Positions 35,059-43,454 of a DNA stretch of 64,000 nucleotides are shown here, one piece after another. Below the pieces are notes generated by a model. That model was not told where the DNA came from, did not search any database, and worked only from the letters and a program-made list of their open reading frames with translations. This DNA is from Bradyrhizobium centrolobii (GTDB lineage: Bacteria; Pseudomonadota; Alphaproteobacteria; Rhizobiales; Xanthobacteraceae): positions 37,929 to 101,928 of the forward strand of contig NZ_LUUB01000118.1 in assembly GCF_001641635.1 (NCBI RefSeq). The letters are read 5' to 3'. Each line of letters begins with the position of its first letter. The stretch's first letter is position 1. Both the position numbers and the translations under genes were made by a program.

Positions 35059-36006
35059 ATGTTGAAGACGATCACGCTCGCCGGCGCCGCGATGGCGCTC
35101 GCCCTAAGCACCGCGCCGTCCTTCGCCAAGGAGCTCAAGTCGATCGGTGTCTCGCTCGGCTCGATGGGCAACCCGTTCTTCGTCGCGCTGTCGAAGGGCG
35201 CCGAGTTCGAAGCCAAGAAGACCAATCCAAACGTGAAAATCACCACGGTCGGCTTCGAATATGATCTCGGCAAGCAGGTCACCCAGATCGACAATTTCAT
35301 CGCAGCCGGCGTCGACCTGATCCTGTTGAATCCCGGTGATCCCAAGGCGATCGGGCCAGCGATCAAGAAGGCGCAAGCGGCAGGTATCGTCGTCGTCGCG
35401 GTCGACACCGCGGCCGAAGGAGCCGATGCCACCGTGACCACGAACAATGTCCAGGCGGGCGAGATCTCCTGCCAGTACATCGTCGACAAGTTAGGGGGCA
35501 AGGGTGACGTCGTCATCGAGAACGGGCCGCAGGTCTCCGCCGTGATCGATCGCGTCGTCGGCTGCAAGAACGTTTTCTCGAAGAATCCCGGCATCAAGGT
35601 GTTGTCTAGTGACCAGGACGGCAAGGGCTCGCGCGAAGGCGGCCTCACCGTCGCGCAGGGCTATCTGACCCGTTTCCCCAAGATCGACGCCATCTTCGCC
35701 ATCAACGATCCGCAGGCGATCGGCACCGACCTCGCGGCGCGCCAGCAAGGCCGCAGCGGCATTATCATCACCGCGGTCGACGGCGCGCCCGATATCGAGG
35801 CGGCGCTCAAGGACCCCGCGGCGCCGCAGATCCAGGCTTCCGCTTCGCAGGACCCGTTCTTCATGGCGCGGCGCGCCGTGCAGGTCGGTGTCGGCATTCT
35901 CAATGGCCAGAAGCCGGCGTCGACCGTCGAGCTCTTGCCGTCGAAGCTCGTGACCCGGGACAATGTCGCCGAGTATAAGGGCTGGACTTCGGACCGTTCG
36001 CAGTAG
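35059..36006 (+). CDS. Periplasmic sugar-binding protein (RbsB type)
   Basis: 315 residues. Signal peptide MLKTITLAGAAMALALSTAP with cleavage after SFA (about residue 23). The mature protein is a Peripla_BP_4 fold (SIGVSLGSMGNPFFVALSKG; DLILLNPGDPKAIGPAIKKA; AIFAINDPQAIGTDLAARQQ). ATG 35059 has AGGGAGG upstream; the frame opens earlier, but those codons do not look like a signal peptide. Last gene of the xylulokinase/RbsAC set, and it faces the kinase end of the RuBisCO-like operon. Binding proteins of this family are known to bind pentoses, including D-apiose; the ligand here is not known. Confidence 0.93.
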   Translation: MLKTITLAGAAMALALSTAPSFAKELKSIGVSLGSMGNPFFVALSKGAEFEAKKTNPNVKITTVGFEYDLGKQVTQIDNFIAAGVDLILLNPGDPKAIGPAIKKAQAAGIVVVAVDTAAEGADATVTTNNVQAGEISCQYIVDKLGGKGDVVIENGPQVSAVIDRVVGCKNVFSKNPGIKVLSSDQDGKGSREGGLTVAQGYLTRFPKIDAIFAINDPQAIGTDLAARQQGRSGIIITAVDGAPDIEAALKDPAAPQIQASASQDPFFMARRAVQVGVGILNGQKPASTVELLPSKLVTRDNVAEYKGWTSDRSQ

Positions 36007-36117
36007 CCGCTTCACGTCTTTCGCGGGCTCCGTCGGTCGGAGGCGCTCAGCCGATGCATGGCTGGTAAGGCCTGCGCTTGGGAGACCACCGCGGTTGAGC
36101 GGCCACAAGGCAGCCGC

Positions 36118-37488
36118 TCAATTCGTCTTGCCGTCTCTCGCCAGGCAGAACAGGTCGACGCCGCCGACCTGTCCGCCCTTGAGCGCGATCTCAATGTTTG
36201 CGTGCTCACGGTCCGATGCGGCACGGCAAAGAGGCGCCCCCGAAACCAGCGGCGCGATCGCGCTGAGAGCATAGATTCCCATGGCCTGGAGCGCGTGGCC
36301 TGAGGTGTCGCCGCCGGCGACCACCGCGCGCGGAAGGCGAGTCGTTTGCAGAATGCGATCGAGTGCCTGGCCAAGCCCGGCGCCGATCCGGTCGTTAATT
36401 TCCGCCGTGCTTACTCCGCTCGCTTCGATGGCTGCCCTGAGAGCGCCGATCGCCGGATCGTCCGGGCCGCTTGCAGTGATTAGAAGCGGATCGCGCCCGG
36501 CCAAGATGGCCTCAACGCCGCGATCGGCGCCGCGACCGACTTCTTTCGTCCATTCGGCCGCGTCGACGGCGCGGGCCGCATCCAGCCGCACGGCTTCAAA
36601 CCCCTCCTGGACGGCATGGGCAATTTGGGCGGCCGTGATGGGCGAGCAGGAACCGGAAATGCAGGCGATCCGCTGTACGGGAGAGAACGACATGTGCGGC
36701 CCGGAGTCCGCGATCAAGCCAGACGACCGCCAATAGGCAACCAGCGCCTGCTCCACGCCCTGAGAGCCGACCGCGAATAGCCGATCGCCACGATGTTCCG
36801 ACATGAGGCGTCCGGCCTCGATCAGAGACGATTGATCAAGCACATCGAGCGAGATGATCTCGGCGCCGCCGGCGCGCACGCGCGCCAAGGTCTGCTCTGC
36901 CTCGCCATTGGCCATGGCGACGAAATCGACAAGCCCGATCCGCCGCGCAGTCTGACGGGCGAGATGGCGGCCAAGATCGGCCTCGTCCATCGGCGTCACC
37001 GGGTGACGCGACATCGTCGGATGGCGGTCGAGACGATGGCCGACGCCGTTCACGGTCGCGAAGAGATTGCCGAAGACTTGGTAGCGGCCCATCGCGGGCG
37101 AGGCGACCAGCAGCGGATGCCATGCACCGCCAAGGCGCGGCACCGCCAGATCGATCGCCCGCCCGATCGAGCCAATGTGCGGCGCGGAGTCGAAGGTAGA
37201 GCAGACCTTGTAGTGCGAAATCGGTGCGCCAATGCCGGCGAGCACGTCGAAGACGGTCGGAAGGTTGAGCTCCATCCAGGCCGGATCTTTCGCGCGCGCG
37301 GTGCCGGCGATACCGATGCCGCGGAATTGCGCTGCTGTGGCAAGTTGCTCCGGGCTCGGAAGCTCGAGGAACAAAATCGTCGGAAGGCCAGCGAAGGTCA
37401 GCGCTTCCATCGCGGCCGACGAGCCGGTGTAGTCGTCGCCATAAAATGCGATCAGCGGGCCGTCGGGAAGACTTAAGGAGAGCGTCAT
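36118..37488 (-). CDS. Four-carbon acid sugar kinase family (DUF1537), OiaK-like
   Basis: 456 residues with the two-domain layout of the family. The N-terminal domain starts PLIAFYGDDYTGSSAAMEAL with Asp18-Asp19; the C-terminal nucleotide-binding domain has VVAGGDTSGHALQAMGI (GGDTSG at 392-397) and PLVSGAPLC. Members phosphorylate sugar acids or oxo-acids: OtnK, DtnK and 3-oxo-isoapionate kinase OiaK. The last is favoured because the start overlaps the stop of a RuBisCO-like gene by ATGA, and OiaK feeds such enzymes (established for D-apionate catabolism). It is the last gene of the leftward operon. The substrate call is inference; the family call is firm. Confidence 0.88.
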   Translation of the reverse strand: MTLSLSLPDGPLIAFYGDDYTGSSAAMEALTFAGLPTILFLELPSPEQLATAAQFRGIGIAGTARAKDPAWMELNLPTVFDVLAGIGAPISHYKVCSTFDSAPHIGSIGRAIDLAVPRLGGAWHPLLVASPAMGRYQVFGNLFATVNGVGHRLDRHPTMSRHPVTPMDEADLGRHLARQTARRIGLVDFVAMANGEAEQTLARVRAGGAEIISLDVLDQSSLIEAGRLMSEHRGDRLFAVGSQGVEQALVAYWRSSGLIADSGPHMSFSPVQRIACISGSCSPITAAQIAHAVQEGFEAVRLDAARAVDAAEWTKEVGRGADRGVEAILAGRDPLLITASGPDDPAIGALRAAIEASGVSTAEINDRIGAGLGQALDRILQTTRLPRAVVAGGDTSGHALQAMGIYALSAIAPLVSGAPLCRAASDREHANIEIALKGGQVGGVDLFCLARDGKTN

Positions 37489-38699
37489 GGGCTGTACGGC
37501 GCCTTGCGGGACACTGCGTCGTCCCATGCCGCACGTAATTCGGCCACTCCAGCGCCAGGTCCGTCGGGATGTGCCAGGATGCCGCCGCCAGCGGCGAAAA
37601 TCAGATCGGTTGATCCCAGTGCATGATAGGTTGGAAGCGCCTGCGCGGCAGTCTGGCCCGATGAAAACACCGGCATGGCGACGCAGGGCCTTTGCTCGAA
37701 CAAAGGCGTGAGCGTGGCTTTGGCGGATGCGATCACGCTGTCGTCGGACTCGCTGAACTTGTTGCCGATGCCGTTGACATGCATATGGTCAGCACCCGCA
37801 AGCCGCCAGATCTTTTGCCAGGCTGCAAACTCCCAGCCCAGCGCTGGATGCCGGTTCAACGCCCCCCAGCCGTTGCGATGCGCATGAATCGGAAGCTGCG
37901 TGTGGCGACCCAGTTCGATCATGCCAGCGAGCCCGACCGAGTTGATGCTCGCCATCACGCAACTGCCGCCGTGCGTCAGCACGAAATCATGCCGGCGGCG
38001 CATCTGGTCGATCTCGCCGGTGAGGTTGAAGGCGAGCATGACTTTCTTGCCGGCCCGCTCGGCATGATCGTTCACCACGCGCATCACCGCGCGCACGCGT
38101 TCATTGAATGGGCACGAAGGTCCATCGGACTGCAACTCGTCGTCCTTGATGAAATCGATCCCGGCGTCGCAAAGAGTGGCAACGAGACTTGCCGTCACCG
38201 CTGCGCTGAGCCCAACGCTCGGCTTGATGATGGTGCCGATCAGCGGACGACCGTACACGCCGGTCAGCTCGCGCGTTCCGGCAACGCCGAACTTGGGTCC
38301 GGCATAGGCGGATGCGAACTCGCCCGGCAGCCGCAGATCGAGCAGCCGCAGTCCGGTGAGCTGCCGCAATTCCCAGAGATTGCCGGCAACCGTCGTGACC
38401 AGATTGGGAAGAGACGGGCCGATATTGTCGAGTGGCCACGACAGCGTCACCCGCGCGCGCCGCCAGGGCCCACCCGGATCGACTGGCCGCGCCACCGGCA
38501 ATGACGGTGCAGGCAACGGATCAAGCAGTTCGATGCGCTCGACACGGGCTGCCGCCCGTTCCTTGAGCTCAGGCGTTTCGCCTGGCACGGCGACGAAGGT
38601 GCCGCTGGATTGTTCGCCTGCGATGGCCTCCGCGGTGGCGCGCGGATTGCAAGGCGTCTCGATCAGATAATCCGCTTCGATGCGAACGGGAGCTGTCAC
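37485..38699 (-). CDS. RuBisCO-like protein (form IV), 3-oxo-isoapionate-4-phosphate decarboxylase/transcarboxylase type
   Basis: 404 residues, shorter than true RuBisCO large chain but with its active site. Lys159 in GTIIKPSVGLS matches Lys175. Lys185, Asp187 and Glu188 in GIDFIKDDELQSDGP match the carbamylated Lys201 and metal ligands Asp203/Glu204. His274-Arg275 lie in IHAHRNGWGAL, and a loop-6 lysine is in NGIGNKFSES. The C-terminal phosphate site keeps AAGGGILAHPDGPGAG. The metal and carbamate chemistry should therefore be intact. Coupling to a DUF1537 kinase (ATGA overlap) is the arrangement of OiaX (decarboxylase) and OiaT (transcarboxylase/hydrolase) in D-apiose catabolism. I cannot tell OiaX from OiaT by eye. 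MtnW-type enolase is less likely because no methionine-salvage genes are near. Confidence 0.88.
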   Translation of the reverse strand: MTAPVRIEADYLIETPCNPRATAEAIAGEQSSGTFVAVPGETPELKERAAARVERIELLDPLPAPSLPVARPVDPGGPWRRARVTLSWPLDNIGPSLPNLVTTVAGNLWELRQLTGLRLLDLRLPGEFASAYAGPKFGVAGTRELTGVYGRPLIGTIIKPSVGLSAAVTASLVATLCDAGIDFIKDDELQSDGPSCPFNERVRAVMRVVNDHAERAGKKVMLAFNLTGEIDQMRRRHDFVLTHGGSCVMASINSVGLAGMIELGRHTQLPIHAHRNGWGALNRHPALGWEFAAWQKIWRLAGADHMHVNGIGNKFSESDDSVIASAKATLTPLFEQRPCVAMPVFSSGQTAAQALPTYHALGSTDLIFAAGGGILAHPDGPGAGVAELRAAWDDAVSRKAPYSP

Positions 38700-38714
38700 G
38701 GGATCAGGTCCGCG

Positions 38715-39254
38715 CTAGAGCTTGCTGAGATCGGGAAAGGGGCGCACCGGATCGCTTCCATTCCAGCCTCGTGCCGCCTCACGGATCAGATCGAACATCT
38801 TCCCCTTGGGGCCAGCGACCTCCGACAATTCGATCACCGTCCCTGGGTGATATTCGGTATCGAAATAGACGAAACGGCCGCGGGGGCCGACTTCGCCGCT
38901 CATCACGGGCCTGAAACCCTGGGCCTCGAGGCGGGCCAGGTCGGCGTCGTAGTTGTCGGTCCAGTAGGCGACATGCTGCAAGCCGGTATGCCCGGCCTTG
39001 AGGAAATCGGCATACATCGACGGCGCATCGTTGCGGATCTGGATCAATTCCATCTGCAATGGTCCAGAGTTCGCCAGCGCGACCGAGTTGTGCGGCTCAT
39101 AAGCCTCGCCACGATAGCGATAGTTCACGATCGGCACACGCGGATTGTAGAACCAGGGCCCGATCCCGAGTTCGCGGCTCCAGTAATCCATCGCCTTTTC
39201 GATGTCGTTGACGACGTAGCCGGCCTGCCGGATCTCGCCAAAAAAGCGGCTCAT
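38715..39254 (-). CDS. VOC (glyoxalase-fold) protein in RuBisCO-like operon
   Basis: 179 residues. It begins MSRFFGEIRQAGYVVNDIEK and continues GPLQMELIQIRNDAPSMYAD, GHTGLQHVAYWTDNYDADLA and YFDTEYHPGTVIELSE. The Gln near residue 10, Glu in MELIQ, His in LQHVAYW and Glu in VIELSE sit where VOC enzymes bind their metal, so it is probably a metal-dependent enzyme (epimerase, isomerase or lyase). I chose ATG 39254; an earlier frame start at 39350 overlaps the TRAP gene. It lies between the TRAP permease and the RuBisCO-like gene, 15 bases from the latter, so it is likely a pathway step. No role for a VOC protein in D-apionate catabolism is known to me. Confidence 0.82.
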   Translation of the reverse strand: MSRFFGEIRQAGYVVNDIEKAMDYWSRELGIGPWFYNPRVPIVNYRYRGEAYEPHNSVALANSGPLQMELIQIRNDAPSMYADFLKAGHTGLQHVAYWTDNYDADLARLEAQGFRPVMSGEVGPRGRFVYFDTEYHPGTVIELSEVAGPKGKMFDLIREAARGWNGSDPVRPFPDLSKL

Positions 39255-39273
39255 ACTTGCATTCCCGTTTGGT

Positions 39274-41181
39274 TCAGAACTTGAGGAATCCGGTCGACAG
39301 CCACGGCACCGCGGCGACAATGACGAGCCCGACAAACAGCGCGACGACATAGCCCCAGATGTGCTTCAGGCCCTCATCCGGCGAGATCTTGCTGATGGCG
39401 CAGGCGCCGTAATACCCGACCCCGAACGGCGGCGAGAACAAGCCGATGCCCATCGCGAAGATCACCACCATGGCGTAGTGCACCTCGTGCACGCCGACCT
39501 GCTTGGCGATCGGAAACAGCAGCGGTCCGAACAAGACAATCGCCGGAATGCCTTCCAGCACGCTGCCGAGGATCACGAAGAGGAGAATCGAGACTGCGAG
39601 GAAGCCGTAGGCGCCGCCCGGAATTGCCGCCATGGTCTGCGCCAGTTGTTGTGAGAAGCCGGATTGCGTCAGGCCCCATGCCATCGCGGTGGCGCTGCCG
39701 ACGATGAAGATGATGGCGCCGGTCAGCGAAGCGGTCTCGACCAGCATCGGTTTGAGGCGCTCCCAGGTAAACTGGCGATAGACCAGGAGTCCCATCAGTG
39801 CCGCGTAGACTATACCGATGGTCGAAACCTCCGTCGCCGTGGCGACGCCTTCGACGACGGCCGTGCGGATCACGAAGGGCAGCAGGATCGCGGGCACGGC
39901 GGGCAGCGCCAGTTTCGCGATCTCGCGCGTTGAATGCCGCCGCATTTGGCTGAGGTCGTCATGCCGGTAGCGTCGCCACACCACCACGCAGAGGGCGGCC
40001 CCGACAGCCAGCGCCGGCAACAGGCCGCCGGTGAAGAGCGCGGCAATCGAGATACCGGTCACCGAGCCGATGGTGATCAGCACAATGCTAGGCGGAATGG
40101 TTTCCGTCTGCGCGCCCGTTGCGGCGAGCAATGCGACGAGATCGCCGGGCTTGGCACCGCGCCGCTGCATTTCCGGCAGCAGCACCGGCGCAATCGCGGC
40201 CATGTCGGCGATCTTCGATCCCGAAATGCCGGACACCAGATACATGGCGCCGATGAGAACGTAGGACAGGCCGCCTCTGACATGGCCGAACAGGCTCGCC
40301 AGGAACTGGATCATGGCACGCGCCATGCCGGTCATTTCGATCAGCGCACCCAGGAAGATGAACAGCGGCACCGCGAGCAGGATGAGATGGGACATGCCTT
40401 CGTCGAGCCGGCCGACCATCACCATCATCGGCGTGGTCGTCGTCAGTGCAAGATAGCCGAAGGTTGCCAGCGCAAAGGAGAAAGCGATCGGAACGCCCGC
40501 GAACACACTGGCCGCCACCACGCCGATAAAGAAGATGATCAGATTGTAGCGGCCGAGCGGCTGCAGGGCCGGTCCGGCCAGCCAGAATGCAGCGACGATA
40601 CCCGCGGTGGCGATGAGACCTGCGAGAATCAGCGGAGGGCGATGACGGCGTGCCAGACCGATTGCGGCGGTGATGGTCATCAACACCAGGCCCGCGGGAA
40701 TGGCCGCAGCGCGCCAGGCGTTGTTGATCTCGAGCGCAGGGGTCACGATGAAGCGCTCCTCGCTCGCATAGTCGAATGCGGGATAGAGGATCAATGCCAA
40801 CAGTGCGAGCGGTGCTGTCGTCGCCATCACCTCGAAAAAAGCCCGTGCGCGCGGACCGAGATAGCGCATGAGGCCGGTCATCCGCATGTGCTCGCCGCGG
40901 CGCAGCGCGATGACGGCGCCGAGCATGGAGAGCCAGAGAAAGAGGATGGACGCCAACTCGTCGGACCAGACCAGCGGACTGCGGAAGACGTAGCGGCTGA
41001 CGACGCCGGCGAGCAGAATGATGATCTCGATCACGACGAGGCCGGCAGCGGCGGTTTCGACCGCTGCGCCCAGCCCGCGATCGAGGGCGGCAAACGCCTG
41101 CGCGAAACCGCGGGCCGATGTAGAGGCGGGGCCACGCCCGGCCTCCACATAGTCGCTCACCGGATGTTCGGCGATCGTCAT
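39274..41181 (-). CDS. TRAP transporter, fused DctQ-DctM permease
   Basis: 635 residues with about 16 membrane helices. Residues 1-210 are the small DctQ-type subunit (SPLVWSDELASILFLWLSML; RRGEHMRMTG). The rest is the large DctM-type subunit, starting near NLIIFFIGVVAASVFAGVPI and including HLILLAVPLFIFLGALIEMT and a C-terminal SPPFGVGYY segment. Fusion of the two subunits is known in some TRAP systems. It imports an organic acid or sugar acid with sodium or proton symport, using the DctP gene 7 bases upstream. It probably brings in the substrate of the RuBisCO-like pathway. Confidence 0.92.
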   Translation of the reverse strand: MTIAEHPVSDYVEAGRGPASTSARGFAQAFAALDRGLGAAVETAAAGLVVIEIIILLAGVVSRYVFRSPLVWSDELASILFLWLSMLGAVIALRRGEHMRMTGLMRYLGPRARAFFEVMATTAPLALLALILYPAFDYASEERFIVTPALEINNAWRAAAIPAGLVLMTITAAIGLARRHRPPLILAGLIATAGIVAAFWLAGPALQPLGRYNLIIFFIGVVAASVFAGVPIAFSFALATFGYLALTTTTPMMVMVGRLDEGMSHLILLAVPLFIFLGALIEMTGMARAMIQFLASLFGHVRGGLSYVLIGAMYLVSGISGSKIADMAAIAPVLLPEMQRRGAKPGDLVALLAATGAQTETIPPSIVLITIGSVTGISIAALFTGGLLPALAVGAALCVVVWRRYRHDDLSQMRRHSTREIAKLALPAVPAILLPFVIRTAVVEGVATATEVSTIGIVYAALMGLLVYRQFTWERLKPMLVETASLTGAIIFIVGSATAMAWGLTQSGFSQQLAQTMAAIPGGAYGFLAVSILLFVILGSVLEGIPAIVLFGPLLFPIAKQVGVHEVHYAMVVIFAMGIGLFSPPFGVGYYGACAISKISPDEGLKHIWGYVVALFVGLVIVAAVPWLSTGFLKF

Positions 41182-41188
41182 TGCGCGC

Positions 41189-42205
41189 TCAGGCCAGCTT
41201 GCCGACTGCGTTTTCGAGCAGGCCCCAGGCCTCCTCGCCGAAGCGGGTCTTCCACTCGCCGTAGAAACCCGCCTCGCGCAGCTTGGCGCGGAAGCTGTCC
41301 GGCGCCGGCTTGGTGAAGGTCAGCCCCTTGGCCTGCAGGTCCGATTGCACTGTCGCATTAAACGCCTTGATGTCCTCGCGTTGCTTGATGCCAGCATCGT
41401 TGATGGCGCCGGCGACGATGGCCTTGAGGTCGGCCGGCAAGGCCTGCCAGGCGCGGCCATTGGCGATGAACCAGAAGCCGTCCCAGATGTGGTTGCTGAT
41501 CGCACAGTACTTCTGCACTTCGTAGAGTTTGGCGACCTGGATGATCGGCAACGGATTTTCCTGCGCATCGACGATGCGGGTCTGCAGCGACGAATAGACC
41601 TCGCTGAATTGCAGGCTGGTCGGCGATGCCGCGAGCGCCTTGAACATGGAGATGCTGAGCGGGCTCACCGGCACGCGGATCTTCAGGCCGTCCATGTCCT
41701 TGGCGGTCTCGATCGGTTTGGCACCGCTCGTAATCTGGCGAAAACCGTTGTCCCACATCTTCTCGAAAGCATGGAGGCCGACCTTGGCCATCGCGGCGCG
41801 GACATGCACGCCGAGCGGGCCGTCCATCGCCTTCCAGACCTGATCGTAGTCGGCAAACGCAAAGCCCGCGGCATTGATCGCGGCGACCGGGACCAGCGTC
41901 GCGGCGACAAGCGCCGATGGCGTGAAGAAGGTGATCGCGCCGCTGCGCACCTGCGCCAGCATGTCGGTGTCGCCGCCAAGCTGGTTGTTGGGGAAGATGG
42001 CGATCTCGACGCGACCATTAGTTTCCCTGGCGATCCGTTCGGCGGCTTCCTGCGCCCGGATGTTGAGCGGATGGGTGAGCGGCAGGTTGTTGCCGTATTT
42101 CAGCGAGAATTCGGCGGCGCGCGCGGCGCGCGGCATGGCGCCGATGAGACCCGCTGCGGGAAGAGCCGACAGGGCCTGCAGGGCACGCCGACGAGACAGG
42201 ATCAT
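41189..42205 (-). CDS. TRAP transporter solute-binding protein (DctP type)
   Basis: 338 residues. An N-terminal signal with twin arginine (MILSRRRALQALSALPAAGL) ends near AARAAEFSLKYG. The DctP core is evident: NLPLTHPLNIRAQEAAERIA, FPNNQLGGDTDMLAQVRSG, LKIRVPVSPLSISMFKALAA and SLQTRIVDAQENPLPII. The Arg in KIRVP normally pairs with the carboxylate of the ligand, so an acidic ligand is expected. It is first gene of the leftward operon and divergent (138 bases) from a LacI-type regulator. Confidence 0.92.
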   Translation of the reverse strand: MILSRRRALQALSALPAAGLIGAMPRAARAAEFSLKYGNNLPLTHPLNIRAQEAAERIARETNGRVEIAIFPNNQLGGDTDMLAQVRSGAITFFTPSALVAATLVPVAAINAAGFAFADYDQVWKAMDGPLGVHVRAAMAKVGLHAFEKMWDNGFRQITSGAKPIETAKDMDGLKIRVPVSPLSISMFKALAASPTSLQFSEVYSSLQTRIVDAQENPLPIIQVAKLYEVQKYCAISNHIWDGFWFIANGRAWQALPADLKAIVAGAINDAGIKQREDIKAFNATVQSDLQAKGLTFTKPAPDSFRAKLREAGFYGEWKTRFGEEAWGLLENAVGKLA

Positions 42206-42343
42206 GGGCTTCCTCCGGAAATCTTTTTGATGCCAACTGATGGCTTGGCGGGTAGTCTTGCGCGAAAATCACAGGCAGGGACCGGGGTGTCAAACGGCCA
42301 AAATGATGGTTTTTGATGTATTCAAGCCCGGAGTGTTTCCGAG
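42206..42343. promoter_or_regulatory. Divergent control region between dctP-type and lacI-type genes
   Basis: 138 bases that must carry promoters for both directions. TTTTTGATG occurs twice (42224-42232 and 42311-42319). No clear LacI-type palindrome is visible; the repeated element and AT-rich tract near 42300-42325 are the best operator candidates. Confidence 0.35.
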
Positions 42344-43399
42344 ATGGACAAGCACGTAGCGCTGCCGCTAAGCCGCATTGTCGACGTGGCACGCCGTGCC
42401 GGCGTGTCCACCGCGACCGTCGACCGTGTGCTCAATCGCAGGCCCGGCGTGCGACGGGTCACGCAGCAGCGTGTGCTCGCCGCTGCGTCCGAGTTGAATT
42501 ACATGCCAGCCGAGGATTTGCTTGCCGCGATGAAGCCGAAGCCGATGCGGCTTCTGTTCCTGCTGCCGGCCGGCACCAACCGGTTCCTCGCGACGCTCGG
42601 GCAATTGATAGCTTACTCGGAGGCGCGCCTTGCAGCGTTCAACGTTCGTTGCCAGGTCGACTACATCAAGAGCTTCAACGCCGAACTGCTGGCGCGACGG
42701 CTCTGGCAATACCGCGACAAGGTTGACGGCATCGCCTTCATGGCGCTGGAACATCCCGCCGTCCGCGAGACCGTCGATATGCTCGCCGAGCGCGGTGTGC
42801 CGACCGTCACCGTGATCTCGGATATCCTCAATGCGCGCCGGGTCGCCTATCTCGGCCTGGACAATCGCTCGGCTGGTCGAACGGCCGGCTACCTGATCGC
42901 GCGGTTTATCGGAGCGAGGAATGCGAAGGTGGCCATGATCGCAGGCAGCCTGAGCTACCGTGCCCACGAAGAGCGCGAGATGGGCTTCCTGCACGTCTTC
43001 GAGGAGCTATTTCCCCTGATCAAGGTCGTAGGCCTGCGCGAGGGACATGACGATGCCGACAGGAATTATCGCCAGACCCGCATGTTGCTCGGCCGGCACC
43101 CGGATCTTGCGGGGATTTACAACATCGGCGGTGCGGCAGATGGCGTCGGGCGGGCACTGAAGGAGATGAATCGCGCGCGAGAAACCGTGTTCGTCGGGCA
43201 CGGTCTGACGTCGGACACGCGCAGCCTCCTGATCGACGGGACCATGGACGCGGTCATCACCCAAAATCAGCTGCACACGATGATGAGCTGCATCGGCATC
43301 TTCGACAATCTGCGCGCCGGCCGAAGCGCCATGCACGGTATCGAGACGCCGCGCAGCGAGATCATCTTTCGCGAAAATATTCCGGGATCAGGCGTCTAG
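42344..43399 (+). CDS. LacI family transcriptional regulator
   Basis: 351 residues. The N-terminal HTH and hinge read RIVDVARRAGVSTATVDRVL and VRRVTQQRVLAAASELNY, followed by a periplasmic-binding-protein-like sensor (MRLLFLLPAGTNRFLATLGQ; VAYLGLDNRSAGRTAGYLIA; ETVFVGHGLTSDTRSLLIDG). The D-rather-than-S in TATVDRVL places it in the subgroup that often senses sugars or sugar acids imported by adjacent transporters. Divergent from the TRAP/RuBisCO-like operon, it is the likely local regulator of that operon (inference). Confidence 0.93.
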   Translation: MDKHVALPLSRIVDVARRAGVSTATVDRVLNRRPGVRRVTQQRVLAAASELNYMPAEDLLAAMKPKPMRLLFLLPAGTNRFLATLGQLIAYSEARLAAFNVRCQVDYIKSFNAELLARRLWQYRDKVDGIAFMALEHPAVRETVDMLAERGVPTVTVISDILNARRVAYLGLDNRSAGRTAGYLIARFIGARNAKVAMIAGSLSYRAHEEREMGFLHVFEELFPLIKVVGLREGHDDADRNYRQTRMLLGRHPDLAGIYNIGGAADGVGRALKEMNRARETVFVGHGLTSDTRSLLIDGTMDAVITQNQLHTMMSCIGIFDNLRAGRSAMHGIETPRSEIIFRENIPGSGV

Positions 43400-43454
43400 T
43401 TGAAAATCCGTCACAGGGAGAGTGAGCGGAACGTCCTCGCGTCTCAGTCTCGGT

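Noticed and set aside
39934..41316. A 460-codon plus-strand open frame
   Set aside because: Shadow of the TRAP permease gene on the other strand.
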